Shown: positions 1 through 7,385, counted from the stretch's first letter. The stretch: DNA of 25,411 nucleotides from an uncultured Clostridia bacterium (GCA_937907605.1 CALCYI010000001.1:1-25411), one strand, 5' to 3'. Notes: generated by a model from the sequence alone, not told the origin. A program made the numbers and translations.

Positions 1-11
1 GCGTTTTTATT

Positions 12-36
12 CCCCCAGTAGAACTGGGGGTTTATT
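12..36 (+). terminator. intrinsic terminator of an upstream + strand gene
   Basis: A perfect 8-bp GC-rich stem (CCCCCAGT and ACTGGGGG, 3-nt loop) is followed by TTTATT on the + strand. Read on the other strand it is followed by A-rich sequence, so it most likely ends a rightward gene that lies outside the window. Confidence 0.6.
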
Positions 37-53
37 CTGTGCTGAAGACCAAT

Positions 54-90
54 AAAAACGGCAAGCAGATTCTTCTGCTTACCGTTTTTT
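54..90 (-). terminator. terminator of the hydrolase pair (bidirectional)
   Basis: A long hairpin has arms AAAAACGG-c-AAGCAGA and TCTGCTT-a-CCGTTTTT, with one mismatch and a TTCT loop. T-runs on both strands make it usable in both directions. It touches the stop codon of the leftward alpha/beta hydrolase gene and probably closes that two-gene unit, while also backing up the rightward terminator just before it. Confidence 0.8.
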
Positions 91-826
91 ATAATAGACT
101 TTTCAGCTTTTGTGCATACTGTTCCGGCTTTTCAGCCATAACTTCTCCGTGCCCGACATTACCCCACGATATTTCTTGAAGGTTTGGAAGATATGTTTTC
201 AGAGTGCGCATACCCTTAATCATCTGCTTTTCCTTTTCGCCGTAAAGATATGTAACTTCGCAGGCTTGTAGCTTTCTGATATTATCGGGGCGCTTATATG
301 TCATACAGGAATATTCACTGTTATATATCGTCTGCCTGCTTGGATTATCGTGCAAATCCTTTTTGTCAAAGCAGTATCCCATCATCATTTTCATACCGCT
401 TTTCACTAGGCAGCTGTGTCTATCATGTATCAGACAATCAAAGCCCCATGAAACCGTCCCTGCAATTGTTTTAGCAAACGGCAGGTTATCTGTGTAGCCG
501 CTGTCAAGAATGAGCTTTTCAGCAGTAATGCCGTATCTGCACAGTAAATCAAGGGCAATAAATCCGCCCATAGACATACCGATAACGGCATAAACCTTGC
601 CGTTATAGTTCTTGTTCAAAAATTCAGATATCTTTTTTGCCTGATTATTAATCGTGCTGAAGGTTGAAGCTTCACCGTCGTAGCCGTCAAGTGATACGGC
701 GATTATCCTGTAATCACTTTGCATAACCTCGATCGGCACTTTAAAGGACTTCAGCACGTCGCAGCCCATTCCGTGAATATACACTACGGTTGGGCTGTTT
801 TTATCTCCGTATTCGAAAAATCTCAT
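89..826 (-). CDS. alpha/beta hydrolase family protein
   Basis: A 245-residue cytosolic protein with the alpha/beta-hydrolase fold. Seen in the sequence: an N-terminal strand followed by HGMG (residues ~18-21, oxyanion-hole region), the nucleophile elbow GMSMGG (~83-88) with the catalytic Ser in the middle, an Asp-containing segment after the cap (near LILDSGYTDN), and a late His in GNVGHGE (~225-230). These supply a Ser-Asp/Glu-His triad. There is no signal peptide. The start ATG at 826 lies 8 nt after the stop of the ATC-hydrolase-like gene and has a poor Shine-Dalgarno, so translation is probably coupled to that gene. The substrate cannot be read from sequence: esterase, thioesterase or amidase are all possible. 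The pairing with an ATC-hydrolase-like protein suggests the two act on the same compound, but this is inference. Confidence 0.85.
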   Translation of the reverse strand: MRFFEYGDKNSPTVVYIHGMGCDVLKSFKVPIEVMQSDYRIIAVSLDGYDGEASTFSTINNQAKKISEFLNKNYNGKVYAVIGMSMGGFIALDLLCRYGITAEKLILDSGYTDNLPFAKTIAGTVSWGFDCLIHDRHSCLVKSGMKMMMGYCFDKKDLHDNPSRQTIYNSEYSCMTYKRPDNIRKLQACEVTYLYGEKEKQMIKGMRTLKTYLPNLQEISWGNVGHGEVMAEKPEQYAQKLKSLL

Positions 827-834
827 AGTATATT

Positions 835-1476
835 TTATTTTGGATTTGTGTTTTTATCGCCGACAATCCAATAGTCGCATTCGCCCTCGTTTCTTGCAAG
901 TGTGTGCTCTCTGTGAAGAACACCGTGCTGCAATCTAAACATTACCTCATCCGTTGCGCAGAGGGCAGGCATTAATTCTTCAATGCCCTCTCTTTTGCAG
1001 AATTCGCAAATCGGGCAGCGTGTGAATTTGTAATAACTGCCGTCCTTGTGAAGGTTCTCGTCAAAATGCACCACCCAGTTTACGGGATAATCGTTTTTAT
1101 TCTTCTCGTACCACGCCTCATATTTTTTCATATCGCGGTACCATTTCTTTTCACCCTTTGCGGAATTGATGTCCGTCATACCGAAAAAGGTTTTCATAAG
1201 CGGTGAGGTCAGCACATCCGTCATCACTTCACTCATACCGTCGGGTGTGATTTTCTTTTCTGCGCCCAGCCACGCAGCGGCAAATACATACGCAAAATAC
1301 GCATTCATCGCCATCGGATTACCCGCTCCGAGTTCGTCCGCACGTGAGAGCAAACCCTTGTACTCCTCCTTGCCGTTTTTTATTGCCATTTCAGCAAGGG
1401 TGGGCGAATACCTTTTCGCAATGCTTTTTTTAATCATTGGGCTGAATGCAGTCCAATATATACCTTTATATTTCAC
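835..1476 (-). CDS. L-2-amino-thiazoline-4-carboxylate (ATC) hydrolase-like protein
   Basis: A 213-residue soluble protein resembling the ATC_hydrolase family (PF14196), named after an enzyme that opens L-2-amino-thiazoline-4-carboxylate on the route to cysteine. Most members are untested and probably have other substrates. Seen: an N-terminal helical half, then the conserved C-terminal region with RCPICEFC (~153-160), an LxHGVLHREHTLA segment (~182-195) and an ending GECDYWIVGD (~198-207). The start is GTG at 1476; an in-frame TGA lies 4-6 nt further upstream, so no longer protein is possible. The 5' leader is only about 11 nt and holds a weak GGTGAT ribosome site. It is first in a leftward two-gene unit with the alpha/beta hydrolase, and its promoter has an operator between the -35 and -10 boxes. 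Confidence 0.75.
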   Translation of the reverse strand: MKYKGIYWTAFSPMIKKSIAKRYSPTLAEMAIKNGKEEYKGLLSRADELGAGNPMAMNAYFAYVFAAAWLGAEKKITPDGMSEVMTDVLTSPLMKTFFGMTDINSAKGEKKWYRDMKKYEAWYEKNKNDYPVNWVVHFDENLHKDGSYYKFTRCPICEFCKREGIEELMPALCATDEVMFRLQHGVLHREHTLARNEGECDYWIVGDKNTNPK

Positions 1477-1493
1477 AAATCATCACCAAGAAT

Positions 1494-1522
1494 ATTATAA
1501 TTAGCATTTGCTAACTTGTCAA
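1494..1522 (-). promoter_or_regulatory. sigma-A promoter of the leftward hydrolase pair
   Basis: On the - strand a perfect TTGACA (1522-1517) and a perfect TATAAT (1499-1494) are separated by exactly 17 nt. Transcription should start near 1487, about 11 nt before the GTG start of the ATC-hydrolase-like gene. The whole spacer is occupied by a palindromic operator, so a bound repressor would block polymerase directly. Confidence 0.85.
1501..1514. promoter_or_regulatory. operator O1 (TTAGCA-TT-TGCTAA palindrome)
   Basis: A 14-bp dyad, perfect in both 6-base arms, sits wholly within the -35/-10 spacer of the leftward promoter. A near-identical dyad (O2) is centred 69 bp away, just after the start of the rightward ABC transcript. 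Two copies of one site on both promoters of a divergent pair point to one dimeric repressor, for example TetR- or MarR-type, that coordinates both units. No such regulator gene directly abuts the site in this window. Confidence 0.75.
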
Positions 1523-1532
1523 TGAAAATCTA

Positions 1533-1560
1533 TTGACATTAAAGAAAAATGAGCTATAAT
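1533..1560 (+). promoter_or_regulatory. sigma-A promoter of the ABC transporter pair
   Basis: TTGACA (1533-1538) and TATAAT (1555-1560) are both perfect, with a 16-nt spacer. Transcription should begin near 1567, immediately before operator O2. The promoter is back-to-back with the leftward promoter (1494-1522); the two -35 boxes are about 10 bp apart. Confidence 0.85.
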
Positions 1561-1568
1561 ATAATGAA

Positions 1569-1584
1569 GTTAGCAATTGCTAAC
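1569..1584. promoter_or_regulatory. operator O2 (16-bp perfect palindrome)
   Basis: GTTAGCAATTGCTAAC is a perfect palindrome lying at about +2 to +17 of the predicted ABC transcript. It shares the TTAGCA/TGCTAA arms with O1, with two central bases between them in each case. Its position suits repression by blocking open-complex formation or early elongation. Confidence 0.75.
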
Positions 1585-1608
1585 CGGCTAAAAATACGGA
1601 GGTCGATT

Positions 1609-3420
1609 ATGAAAGAAAATAAACCTAAAAAACAAAATGATGTTTCGTATCTTCTCAGTTATGCAGGAAATCACAAGGGACTTACCTTTCTCGGACTGTT
1701 TTTTTCAGCAGTTGCTATGATACTCGGTATGGCACCATATATTTGCATTTGGCTTGTTGTAAGAGATTTAATTGCTGTTGCACCAAACTGGTCTGAGGCG
1801 AAAAACCTTTCCGTTTGCGGCTGGCTTGCATTTGCTTTTGCGGTTGCAGGAATACTGTTTTATTTCATTGCGCTGATGTGTACGCATCTTGCAGCTTTTC
1901 GTACAGCATCAAACATCAGAAAACAAGGCGTAGCGCATCTTATGGAAACGCCGCTCGGATTTTTTGATAACAATGCATCGGGACTGCTTCGCAACCGTCT
2001 TGACGGCGGTGCAGCCGAAACGGAAACCCTGCTCGCGCATAATCTTGCAGATATAGTGGGAACTGTGGCAATGTTTATTGCGATGCTTGTGCTGATGTTC
2101 GTTTTTGATTGGCGTATGGGATGCGCCTGTCTGCTCGCGGCGGTAGTTTCAATACTTGCTATGTTTACGATGATGGGCGGAAAAAATGCAAAACTGATGA
2201 TGGAATATCAGGCAGCGCAGGATGTAATGAGTAAAGCAGGCACGGAATATGTGCGGGGTATTCCCGTAGTAAAGGTCTTTCAGCAAACTGTATATTCCTT
2301 TAAAGCCTTCAAATCGGCGATTGAGGATTACAGCGAAAAAGCCGAAAAATACACGGACGGCGTTTGCCGTATGCCGCAGTCGGTTAATCTGACCTTTACC
2401 GAGGGCGCATTTGTTTTTCTTGTTCCCGTTGCACTGTTTATTGCCCCCTCCGCTATCGCGAGCGGAAGCTTTGCAAAATTTATTACTAATTTTGCCTTTT
2501 ACGCTGTTTTTTCAGCAATAATTTCTACAGCACTTGCCCGTATTATGTTTGCAGCCAGCGGTATGATGCTTGCACAAACGGCGCTCGAAAGAATTGATAA
2601 GGTTATGAATGCACCGACTTTGAAAATTGCAGATAATCCGAAAGTGCCGCAGAGCAACGACGTAACCTTCAAAAACGTGACGTTTACTTATGACGGTTCC
2701 GAAACGCCTGCTCTTGAAAACATTTCATTCTCCGTTAAAGACAAGGAAACGGTAGCGCTTGTAGGGTTATCAGGCGGAGGAAAGACGACAGCGGCAAGTC
2801 TGATACCGCGCTTTTGGGACGTTTCCTCCGGCGCCGTTGAAGTGGGTGGCGTTGACGTTAGGGATATAGCACCGCAAGTACTGATGGACAGAGTGGCATT
2901 TGTTTTTCAAAATGACCGGCTGTTCAAAACGACAATTTTTGAGAACGTTCGTGCAGCGCGTCCCGAGGCTTCACGTGACGAAGTGCTTAAAGCCCTTCAC
3001 GACGCTCAGTGCGACGATATCGTTGAAAATTTGCCTGACGGAATAGATACTGTTATAGGTGCTGGCGGAACATATCTTTCAGGCGGCGAACAGCAGAGAG
3101 TTGCTCTTGCTCGTGCAATACTAAAAAATGCTCCTATTATCGTTCTTGATGAGGCGACTGCTTTTGCGGATCCCGAAAATGAAGCGCTGATACAAAAAGC
3201 GCTCAGAACATTGACGAAGGACCGCACCGTTATCATGATTGCGCACAGATTGTCCACAGTTGTCGGTGCAGACAGGATTTTTGTTCTTGATGAAGGTAAG
3301 CTTATTGAAGAAGGAACGCACAACGAACTCGTCGCAGCAGGCGGCAGATATGCAAAAATGTGGGACGACTACAATAAAGCGGCTATGTGGAGAATCACGG
3401 CGGAAAAGGAGGAAGTGTAA
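1609..3420 (+). CDS. ABC transporter, fused permease and ATPase (first half of a heterodimer)
   Basis: A 603-residue membrane ATPase of the type IV (exporter) fold. An N-terminal block of about six membrane helices (residues ~20-320) is followed by a nucleotide-binding domain. Motifs: Walker A GLSGGGKT (386-393), Q-loop region QND, signature LSGGEQQR (490-497), Walker B IIVLDE (510-515), D-loop FADPE instead of the usual SALD, and H-loop AHR (545-547). The altered Walker A and D-loop suggest a partly degenerate half of a heterodimer. The start is set at ATG 1609 because CGGAGG lies just ahead; an earlier in-frame ATG at 1549 lies before the predicted transcription start. The stop abuts the next ABC gene with no gap. 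The cargo is unknown: export of a small compound is the default, but siderophore importers with this fold (IrtAB, YbtPQ) also exist. Confidence 0.92.
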   Translation: MKENKPKKQNDVSYLLSYAGNHKGLTFLGLFFSAVAMILGMAPYICIWLVVRDLIAVAPNWSEAKNLSVCGWLAFAFAVAGILFYFIALMCTHLAAFRTASNIRKQGVAHLMETPLGFFDNNASGLLRNRLDGGAAETETLLAHNLADIVGTVAMFIAMLVLMFVFDWRMGCACLLAAVVSILAMFTMMGGKNAKLMMEYQAAQDVMSKAGTEYVRGIPVVKVFQQTVYSFKAFKSAIEDYSEKAEKYTDGVCRMPQSVNLTFTEGAFVFLVPVALFIAPSAIASGSFAKFITNFAFYAVFSAIISTALARIMFAASGMMLAQTALERIDKVMNAPTLKIADNPKVPQSNDVTFKNVTFTYDGSETPALENISFSVKDKETVALVGLSGGGKTTAASLIPRFWDVSSGAVEVGGVDVRDIAPQVLMDRVAFVFQNDRLFKTTIFENVRAARPEASRDEVLKALHDAQCDDIVENLPDGIDTVIGAGGTYLSGGEQQRVALARAILKNAPIIVLDEATAFADPENEALIQKALRTLTKDRTVIMIAHRLSTVVGADRIFVLDEGKLIEEGTHNELVAAGGRYAKMWDDYNKAAMWRITAEKEEV

Positions 3421-5169
3421 ATGTTTTCAGACAAATTCAAACGCAGATACGCCCTTACGGATAAGGGCTTGAAAAACACTAAGCAAGCAACCTTCTGGAC
3501 AGTGATTGTCAATCTCGTGATGATGGGCGGTATCGGTATACTGTACTATATGATGAGCGGTTTTATGAGCACTTTTCAAAGCGGAAAAACACTTCCGAAC
3601 GTTTGGCTGTTTATCGGAACGGTTGTTTTATTTCTTGTGCTTTCGCTCATTACGCATCTTGAACAGTACAAATCAACCTACGGACTTGTATATAACGAGG
3701 TCAAGGATACACGCCTTGCTCTTGCAGAGCGCCTGCGCCGTTTACCTCTCGGCTATTTCGGAAAACGCGATCTTGCAGACCTTACCGAGACCATTATGGG
3801 AGACGTAAACCGCCTTGAGCATGTGTGGTCTCATTGTCTTGGTTATCTTTACGGAGCATTTCTTTCTACGGCTATTGTTGCAGTGGGTTTGATTGTTTAT
3901 GACTGGCGACTTGCTATTGCTTGCCTGTGGGGGGTACCGGTTGCATTTGCACTTCTATTCGGCAGCCGTAAGATTTCAAAAAACAATTCAGAAAAGCTTA
4001 AAGCATCTGCCGTATCCGTTTCTGACGGAATACAGGAATCTATTGAAAACATTCGTGAAATACGTGCAACGAATCAGGAAACACGTTTTCTTGAAGGCTT
4101 AAATAAAAAAATAGACGCTCATGAGAAAATGAATATCAAAAGCGAGCTTGTAGTCGGCTTGTTCGTTAATGCTGCTTCTGTTATTATGCGTCTCGGCGTG
4201 GCAACAACTATTCTTACCGGCGTTTCTCTTATTCTGTCGGGTAAAATTGATTTTATGCTTTTGTTTATGTTTTTACTCGTTATCACAAGAGTTTATGCGC
4301 CGTTTGACCAGAGTCTTGCGTTGATTGCAGAAATGTTTGTGTCTCAGGTGTCTGCCAACCGATTAAATGAAATCTATGAAACGCCCATTGCAGATGGTTC
4401 GGATACCTTTGAACCAAAAGGTCACGATATCGTTTTTGAAAATGTAAGCTTTTCATACGACGGTAAACCTGTTTTGAAGAATGTGTCTTTTACGGCAAAT
4501 GAAGGCGAGGTTACTGCACTCGTAGGTCCGTCAGGCTCCGGAAAGAGCACCTGCGCAAGACTTGCGGCAAGACTTTGGGACGCCTCGCAGGGCAAAATCA
4601 CCGTCGGCGGTATTGACATTTCAACCGTTGATCCGGAACTGCTTCTGAGTGATTATTCCATGGTATTTCAGGATGTTGTGTTGTTTGATGATACCGTTAT
4701 GGAAAACATACGCCTTGGCAAGCGCGGTGCAACCGATGAGGAAGTTTTAGCAGCGGCAAAGGCTGCAAACTGCGACGAATTCGTTTCAAGACTTCCAAAA
4801 GGTTATGCTACGCCAATCGGTGAAAACGGTGCAAAGCTTTCGGGCGGCGAACGTCAGCGTATATCTATTGCTCGTGCGCTTTTGAAAAATGCACCTATTG
4901 TATTACTTGACGAGGCTACCGCTTCGCTTGACGTAGAAAACGAAACAAAGGTGCAGGAAGCGCTCTCTCGCTTGCTTGCAGGAAAAACCGTTCTTGTTAT
5001 TGCTCATAGAATGCGCACCGTTTCGGGTGCAGACAAAATAGTCGTTCTCAAGGAAGGTGCAGTTATCGAGCAGGGTGCGCCTGAGAAATTATTGAAAAAT
5101 GAGAACAGCCTGTTCAGACATATGGCGCTATTGCAATCGTCAGGCGCTAATTGGAGCATCAAAGAATAA
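3421..5169 (+). CDS. ABC transporter, fused permease and ATPase (second half)
   Basis: A 582-residue partner of the preceding ABC half, with the same layout: a transmembrane domain (~20-310) then an ATPase domain. Motifs are canonical: Walker A GPSGSGKST (369-377), signature LSGGERQR (473-480), Walker B IVLLDE (493-498) followed by ATASLD, and H-loop AHR around His529. Having one half with standard motifs and one with altered motifs is typical of asymmetric heterodimeric transporters. The ATG directly follows the stop codon of the first half, and AAGGAGG about 8 nt upstream lies within that gene. Equal amounts of the two subunits are therefore expected. No separate binding protein or extra permease gene is nearby. 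Confidence 0.93.
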   Translation: MFSDKFKRRYALTDKGLKNTKQATFWTVIVNLVMMGGIGILYYMMSGFMSTFQSGKTLPNVWLFIGTVVLFLVLSLITHLEQYKSTYGLVYNEVKDTRLALAERLRRLPLGYFGKRDLADLTETIMGDVNRLEHVWSHCLGYLYGAFLSTAIVAVGLIVYDWRLAIACLWGVPVAFALLFGSRKISKNNSEKLKASAVSVSDGIQESIENIREIRATNQETRFLEGLNKKIDAHEKMNIKSELVVGLFVNAASVIMRLGVATTILTGVSLILSGKIDFMLLFMFLLVITRVYAPFDQSLALIAEMFVSQVSANRLNEIYETPIADGSDTFEPKGHDIVFENVSFSYDGKPVLKNVSFTANEGEVTALVGPSGSGKSTCARLAARLWDASQGKITVGGIDISTVDPELLLSDYSMVFQDVVLFDDTVMENIRLGKRGATDEEVLAAAKAANCDEFVSRLPKGYATPIGENGAKLSGGERQRISIARALLKNAPIVLLDEATASLDVENETKVQEALSRLLAGKTVLVIAHRMRTVSGADKIVVLKEGAVIEQGAPEKLLKNENSLFRHMALLQSSGANWSIKE

Positions 5170-5174
5170 TTTTG

Positions 5175-5207
5175 TTAGTTGACTAAAACAAATCATTGTG
5201 CTATTCT
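5175..5207 (+). promoter_or_regulatory. promoter of the DtxR-like gene with an overlapping dyad
   Basis: TTGACT (5179-5184) and TATTCT (5202-5207) are separated by 17 nt. The -35 box lies inside the 12-bp dyad TTAGTTGACTAA (5175-5186). TTAG...CTAA dyads are common at DtxR-family targets, so this may be an autoregulatory site, but the match is short. The site differs in core and spacing from operators O1 and O2. Confidence 0.45.
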
Positions 5208-5248
5208 AATATAAACTATTATTTTAGACCATTTTAGGAGGAAGCCTT

Positions 5249-5698
5249 ATGCACGAATCAGGTGAAATGTATCTTGAAACGATTTATATTTTATCACAAA
5301 AAAGCCCTGCAGTACGCTCAATAGACGTTGCGGCGGAAATGGGCTTTTCAAAGCCGAGCGTAAGCAGAGGTATGGGCTTGCTCAAAAAAGGCGATTTTAT
5401 TACGGTTGACGATAAGGGCTATATTGAACTAACTGAAACGGGTCTTGAATACGCAAAGAAGATTTATGAAAGACATACTGTTTTAACAGAACTGCTTGTC
5501 AGTTTCGGTATTGATGAGGAAACCGCCGCCGATTTCAGTCACCTTTTTTATTTCGCCGAAAATGCCTTAAAAAGCAATATTTTATTGCTAAAAATTACAA
5601 ATATTATAAGTGAATTTGCTGCACAAAATAATCTTGCAAGGCAGAATTGTTTGCAGGGCGTAGCACGCTTTATGCACATAACGACGCCCTGCAAATAA
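5249..5698 (+). CDS. DtxR/MntR-like transcription regulator with a divergent C-terminal half
   Basis: 149 residues. The first ~95 match the metal-dependent DtxR/MntR repressor family: an opening GEMYLETIYIL like the metal-site helix of DtxR, a winged helix-turn-helix with SIDVAAEMGFSKPSVSRGM (~28-46), the wing ITVDDKGYIELTETG, and the ERHTVLTELL helix carrying a metal-site His. After DEETAAD (~97) the family's Cys/Glu-x-x-Glu-His metal motif and dimerisation helices are not visible. The tail is instead AT-rich and ends inside a 12-bp inverted repeat. I could not restore the motif by reading the other two frames. It may be a truncated, metal-independent regulator or a decaying gene. The ribosome site AGGAGG is good. 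It follows the ABC pair by 79 nt and has its own likely promoter. Confidence 0.75.
   Translation: MHESGEMYLETIYILSQKSPAVRSIDVAAEMGFSKPSVSRGMGLLKKGDFITVDDKGYIELTETGLEYAKKIYERHTVLTELLVSFGIDEETAADFSHLFYFAENALKSNILLLKITNIISEFAAQNNLARQNCLQGVARFMHITTPCK
5650..5695. repeat. inverted repeat over the tail of the DtxR-like gene
   Basis: A perfect 12-bp inverted repeat (TTTGCAGGGCGT, 22-nt loop, ACGCCCTGCAAA) covers the last codons of the DtxR-like frame. A further imperfect match (ATTGTT and AACAAT) lies outside it. Neither strand has a T-run after the stem, so it is not a standard intrinsic terminator. It may be a remnant of a small insertion or a processing hairpin ahead of the spore protein gene. 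Confidence 0.6.
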
Positions 5699-5720
5699 CA
5701 ATAAGCGAGGTGTATTTCAA

Positions 5721-5906
5721 ATGGCAAAGAACACAGTTCCTGAGGCTAAGGAGGCTCTCAACCGTTTCAAGATGGAAGCAGCTTCTGAGGTAGGTGTTAA
5801 CCTTAAGCAGGGTTACAACGGTGACCTTACTTCCAAGCAGGCTGGCTCAGTAGGCGGTCAGATGGTTAAAAAGATGATTAAGGCTTATGAAGAGTCAATG
5901 AGATAA
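5721..5906 (+). CDS. alpha/beta-type small acid-soluble spore protein (SASP)
   Basis: 61 residues and complete. Alpha/beta SASPs coat DNA in the spore core, protect it from UV, heat and chemicals, and are degraded to amino acids at germination. Seen: the PEAKEALNRFKMEAASEVGV block, which contains the region cut by the germination protease GPR, and the C-terminal GYNGDLTSKQAGSVGGQMVKKMI block that is nearly invariant in the family. The codons are strongly biased (AAG, GGT, CTT), as expected for an abundant protein. GCGAGGTG lies ahead of the ATG. Members are normally transcribed by sigma-G in the forespore; I could not identify a convincing sigma-G promoter upstream. The gene shows the organism belongs to an endospore-forming lineage. 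Confidence 0.95.
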   Translation: MAKNTVPEAKEALNRFKMEAASEVGVNLKQGYNGDLTSKQAGSVGGQMVKKMIKAYEESMR

Positions 5907-5920
5907 GATTTTCAGCTAAT

Positions 5921-5961
5921 AAAAAAGGGCTTCCGTCGGGAGACGGAAGCCTCATTTTATT
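5921..5961. terminator. bidirectional terminator between the SASP gene and trpB2
   Basis: A perfect 10-bp stem GGCTTCCGTC/GACGGAAGCC (5928-5937 and 5942-5951) with a 4-nt loop has A6 on its left and TCATTTTATT on its right. It can end the rightward SASP transcript and the leftward trpB2 transcript, the latter with the better T-run. Confidence 0.9.
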
Positions 5962-5963
5962 AA

Positions 5964-7337
5964 TTAGTCAATTTTCGGAAGCTTTGCTGCGTATTTTGCA
6001 AGCTCCTCATCGGTGGGAATATAGTCGTCCATTTTACCGTCGTGGAACTTTTCATACGCTACCATATCGAAGTAGCCAGTACCCGTAAGACCGAATACTA
6101 TGGTCTTTTCCTCGCCGGTTTCCTTGCACTTAAGCGCTTCGTCGATAGCGACACGGATTGCGTGCGAGCTCTCGGGAGCGGGAAGTATACCCTCAACCCT
6201 TGCGAACTGCTCGGCAGCCTCGAATACCTTAGTCTGCTCAACTGAAACGGCGCGCATAAGACCGTCGTCATAAAGCTGAGAGAGCACGGGGCTCATACCG
6301 TGGTATCTCAGACCGCCCGCATGGTTAGCCGACGGAATGAAATCGGAGCCGAGAGTGTACATCTTTGCAAGCGGGCACACCATACCGGTATCGCAGAAAT
6401 CGTATGCGAACTTGCCCCTTGTAAAGCTCGGGCAGGAAGCGGGCTCTACCGCAACTATATCGTAATCCGCCTCACCCCTGAGTATTTCACCCATAAACGG
6501 GGAGATAAGACCGCCGAGGTTTGAGCCGCCGCCCGCGCAGCCGATAATCATATCGGGCTTAATGCCGTATTTATCAAGCGCAGCCTTGGTTTCAAGACCG
6601 ATAACCGACTGATGAAGAAGTACCTGATTTAAAACCGAGCCGAGCACGTATCTGTAACCCGGGTTCTTAACTGCAGCCTCAACCGCCTCGGAGATAGCGC
6701 AGCCGAGCGAGCCTGTCGTGCCGGGGTGCTCCGCATTAATCTTCTTGCCGATTTCGGTTTCCATTGACGGAGACGGAGTTACGGAAGCGCCGTAAACTCT
6801 CATGACCTCGCGTCTGAAGGGCTTTTGCTCATAGGATACCTTAACCATATAAACCTTACAGTCAAGGCCTAAATATGAGCACGCCATTGAGAGCGCCGTG
6901 CCCCACTGACCTGCACCGGTTTCGGTGGTAACGCCCTTTAAGCCCTGCTTCTTTGCATAGTAAGCCTGTGCTATCGCGGAATTAAGCTTATGCGAACCAG
7001 AGGTGTTATTACCCTCGAACTTATAGTAAATCTTTGCGGGGGTCTGAAGCTTTTCCTCAAGGCAGTAAGCGCGTACTAGCGGAGAGGGTCTGTACATTTT
7101 ATAGAAATCCCTGATTTCCTGCGGGATTTCAATATATGCGTTGTCGTTGTCAAGCTCCTGTGCAACAAGGTCCGCACAGAATACACCGCCAAGCTCCTCT
7201 GCCGTCATAGGCTGATGGGTTCCGGGGTTGAGAAGCGGAGCCGGCTTGTTCTTCATATCCGCACGAACGTTGTACCATGCCTTGGGCATCTCGTCTTCTT
7301 CTAAATAAATCTTGTAGGGAATTTTGTTTTCTGCCAT
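5964..7337 (-). CDS. trpB2: TrpB2-type tryptophan synthase beta-like PLP enzyme
   Basis: 457 residues from ATG 7337, which has AAGGAGGAC at ideal spacing; the frame is open further upstream only because it runs through the leader RNA. TrpB condenses indole with L-serine using pyridoxal phosphate. TrpB2 enzymes carry an N-terminal extension and a different interface and often lack a nearby trpA partner, as here. Motifs: PLP lysine K117 in GSHKLNS, catalytic Glu139 in ETGAGQWGTA, phosphate loop GCAGGGSN (266-273), and a C-terminal GLTGTGYFD. No other trp gene is in the window. It could salvage indole taken up from a gut community or made elsewhere. Expression is controlled by the T-box leader directly upstream, which reads uncharged tRNA-Trp. 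Confidence 0.93.
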   Translation of the reverse strand: MAENKIPYKIYLEEDEMPKAWYNVRADMKNKPAPLLNPGTHQPMTAEELGGVFCADLVAQELDNDNAYIEIPQEIRDFYKMYRPSPLVRAYCLEEKLQTPAKIYYKFEGNNTSGSHKLNSAIAQAYYAKKQGLKGVTTETGAGQWGTALSMACSYLGLDCKVYMVKVSYEQKPFRREVMRVYGASVTPSPSMETEIGKKINAEHPGTTGSLGCAISEAVEAAVKNPGYRYVLGSVLNQVLLHQSVIGLETKAALDKYGIKPDMIIGCAGGGSNLGGLISPFMGEILRGEADYDIVAVEPASCPSFTRGKFAYDFCDTGMVCPLAKMYTLGSDFIPSANHAGGLRYHGMSPVLSQLYDDGLMRAVSVEQTKVFEAAEQFARVEGILPAPESSHAIRVAIDEALKCKETGEEKTIVFGLTGTGYFDMVAYEKFHDGKMDDYIPTDEELAKYAAKLPKID

Positions 7338-7385
7338 AGTTTTGTCCTCCTTTTTTATTATTGGCAATTCCTGTGTATTGGGACA

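Noticed and set aside
1501..1584. O1 and O2 as targets of the DtxR-like protein encoded at 5249
   Set aside because: They share only the outer TTAG/CTAA bases with the dyad at that gene's promoter, and the core and spacing differ. Such a link is possible but unsupported.
5650..5720. A sigma-G promoter for the SASP gene
   Set aside because: A forespore promoter is expected, but no pair of boxes at suitable spacing matched well enough to report.
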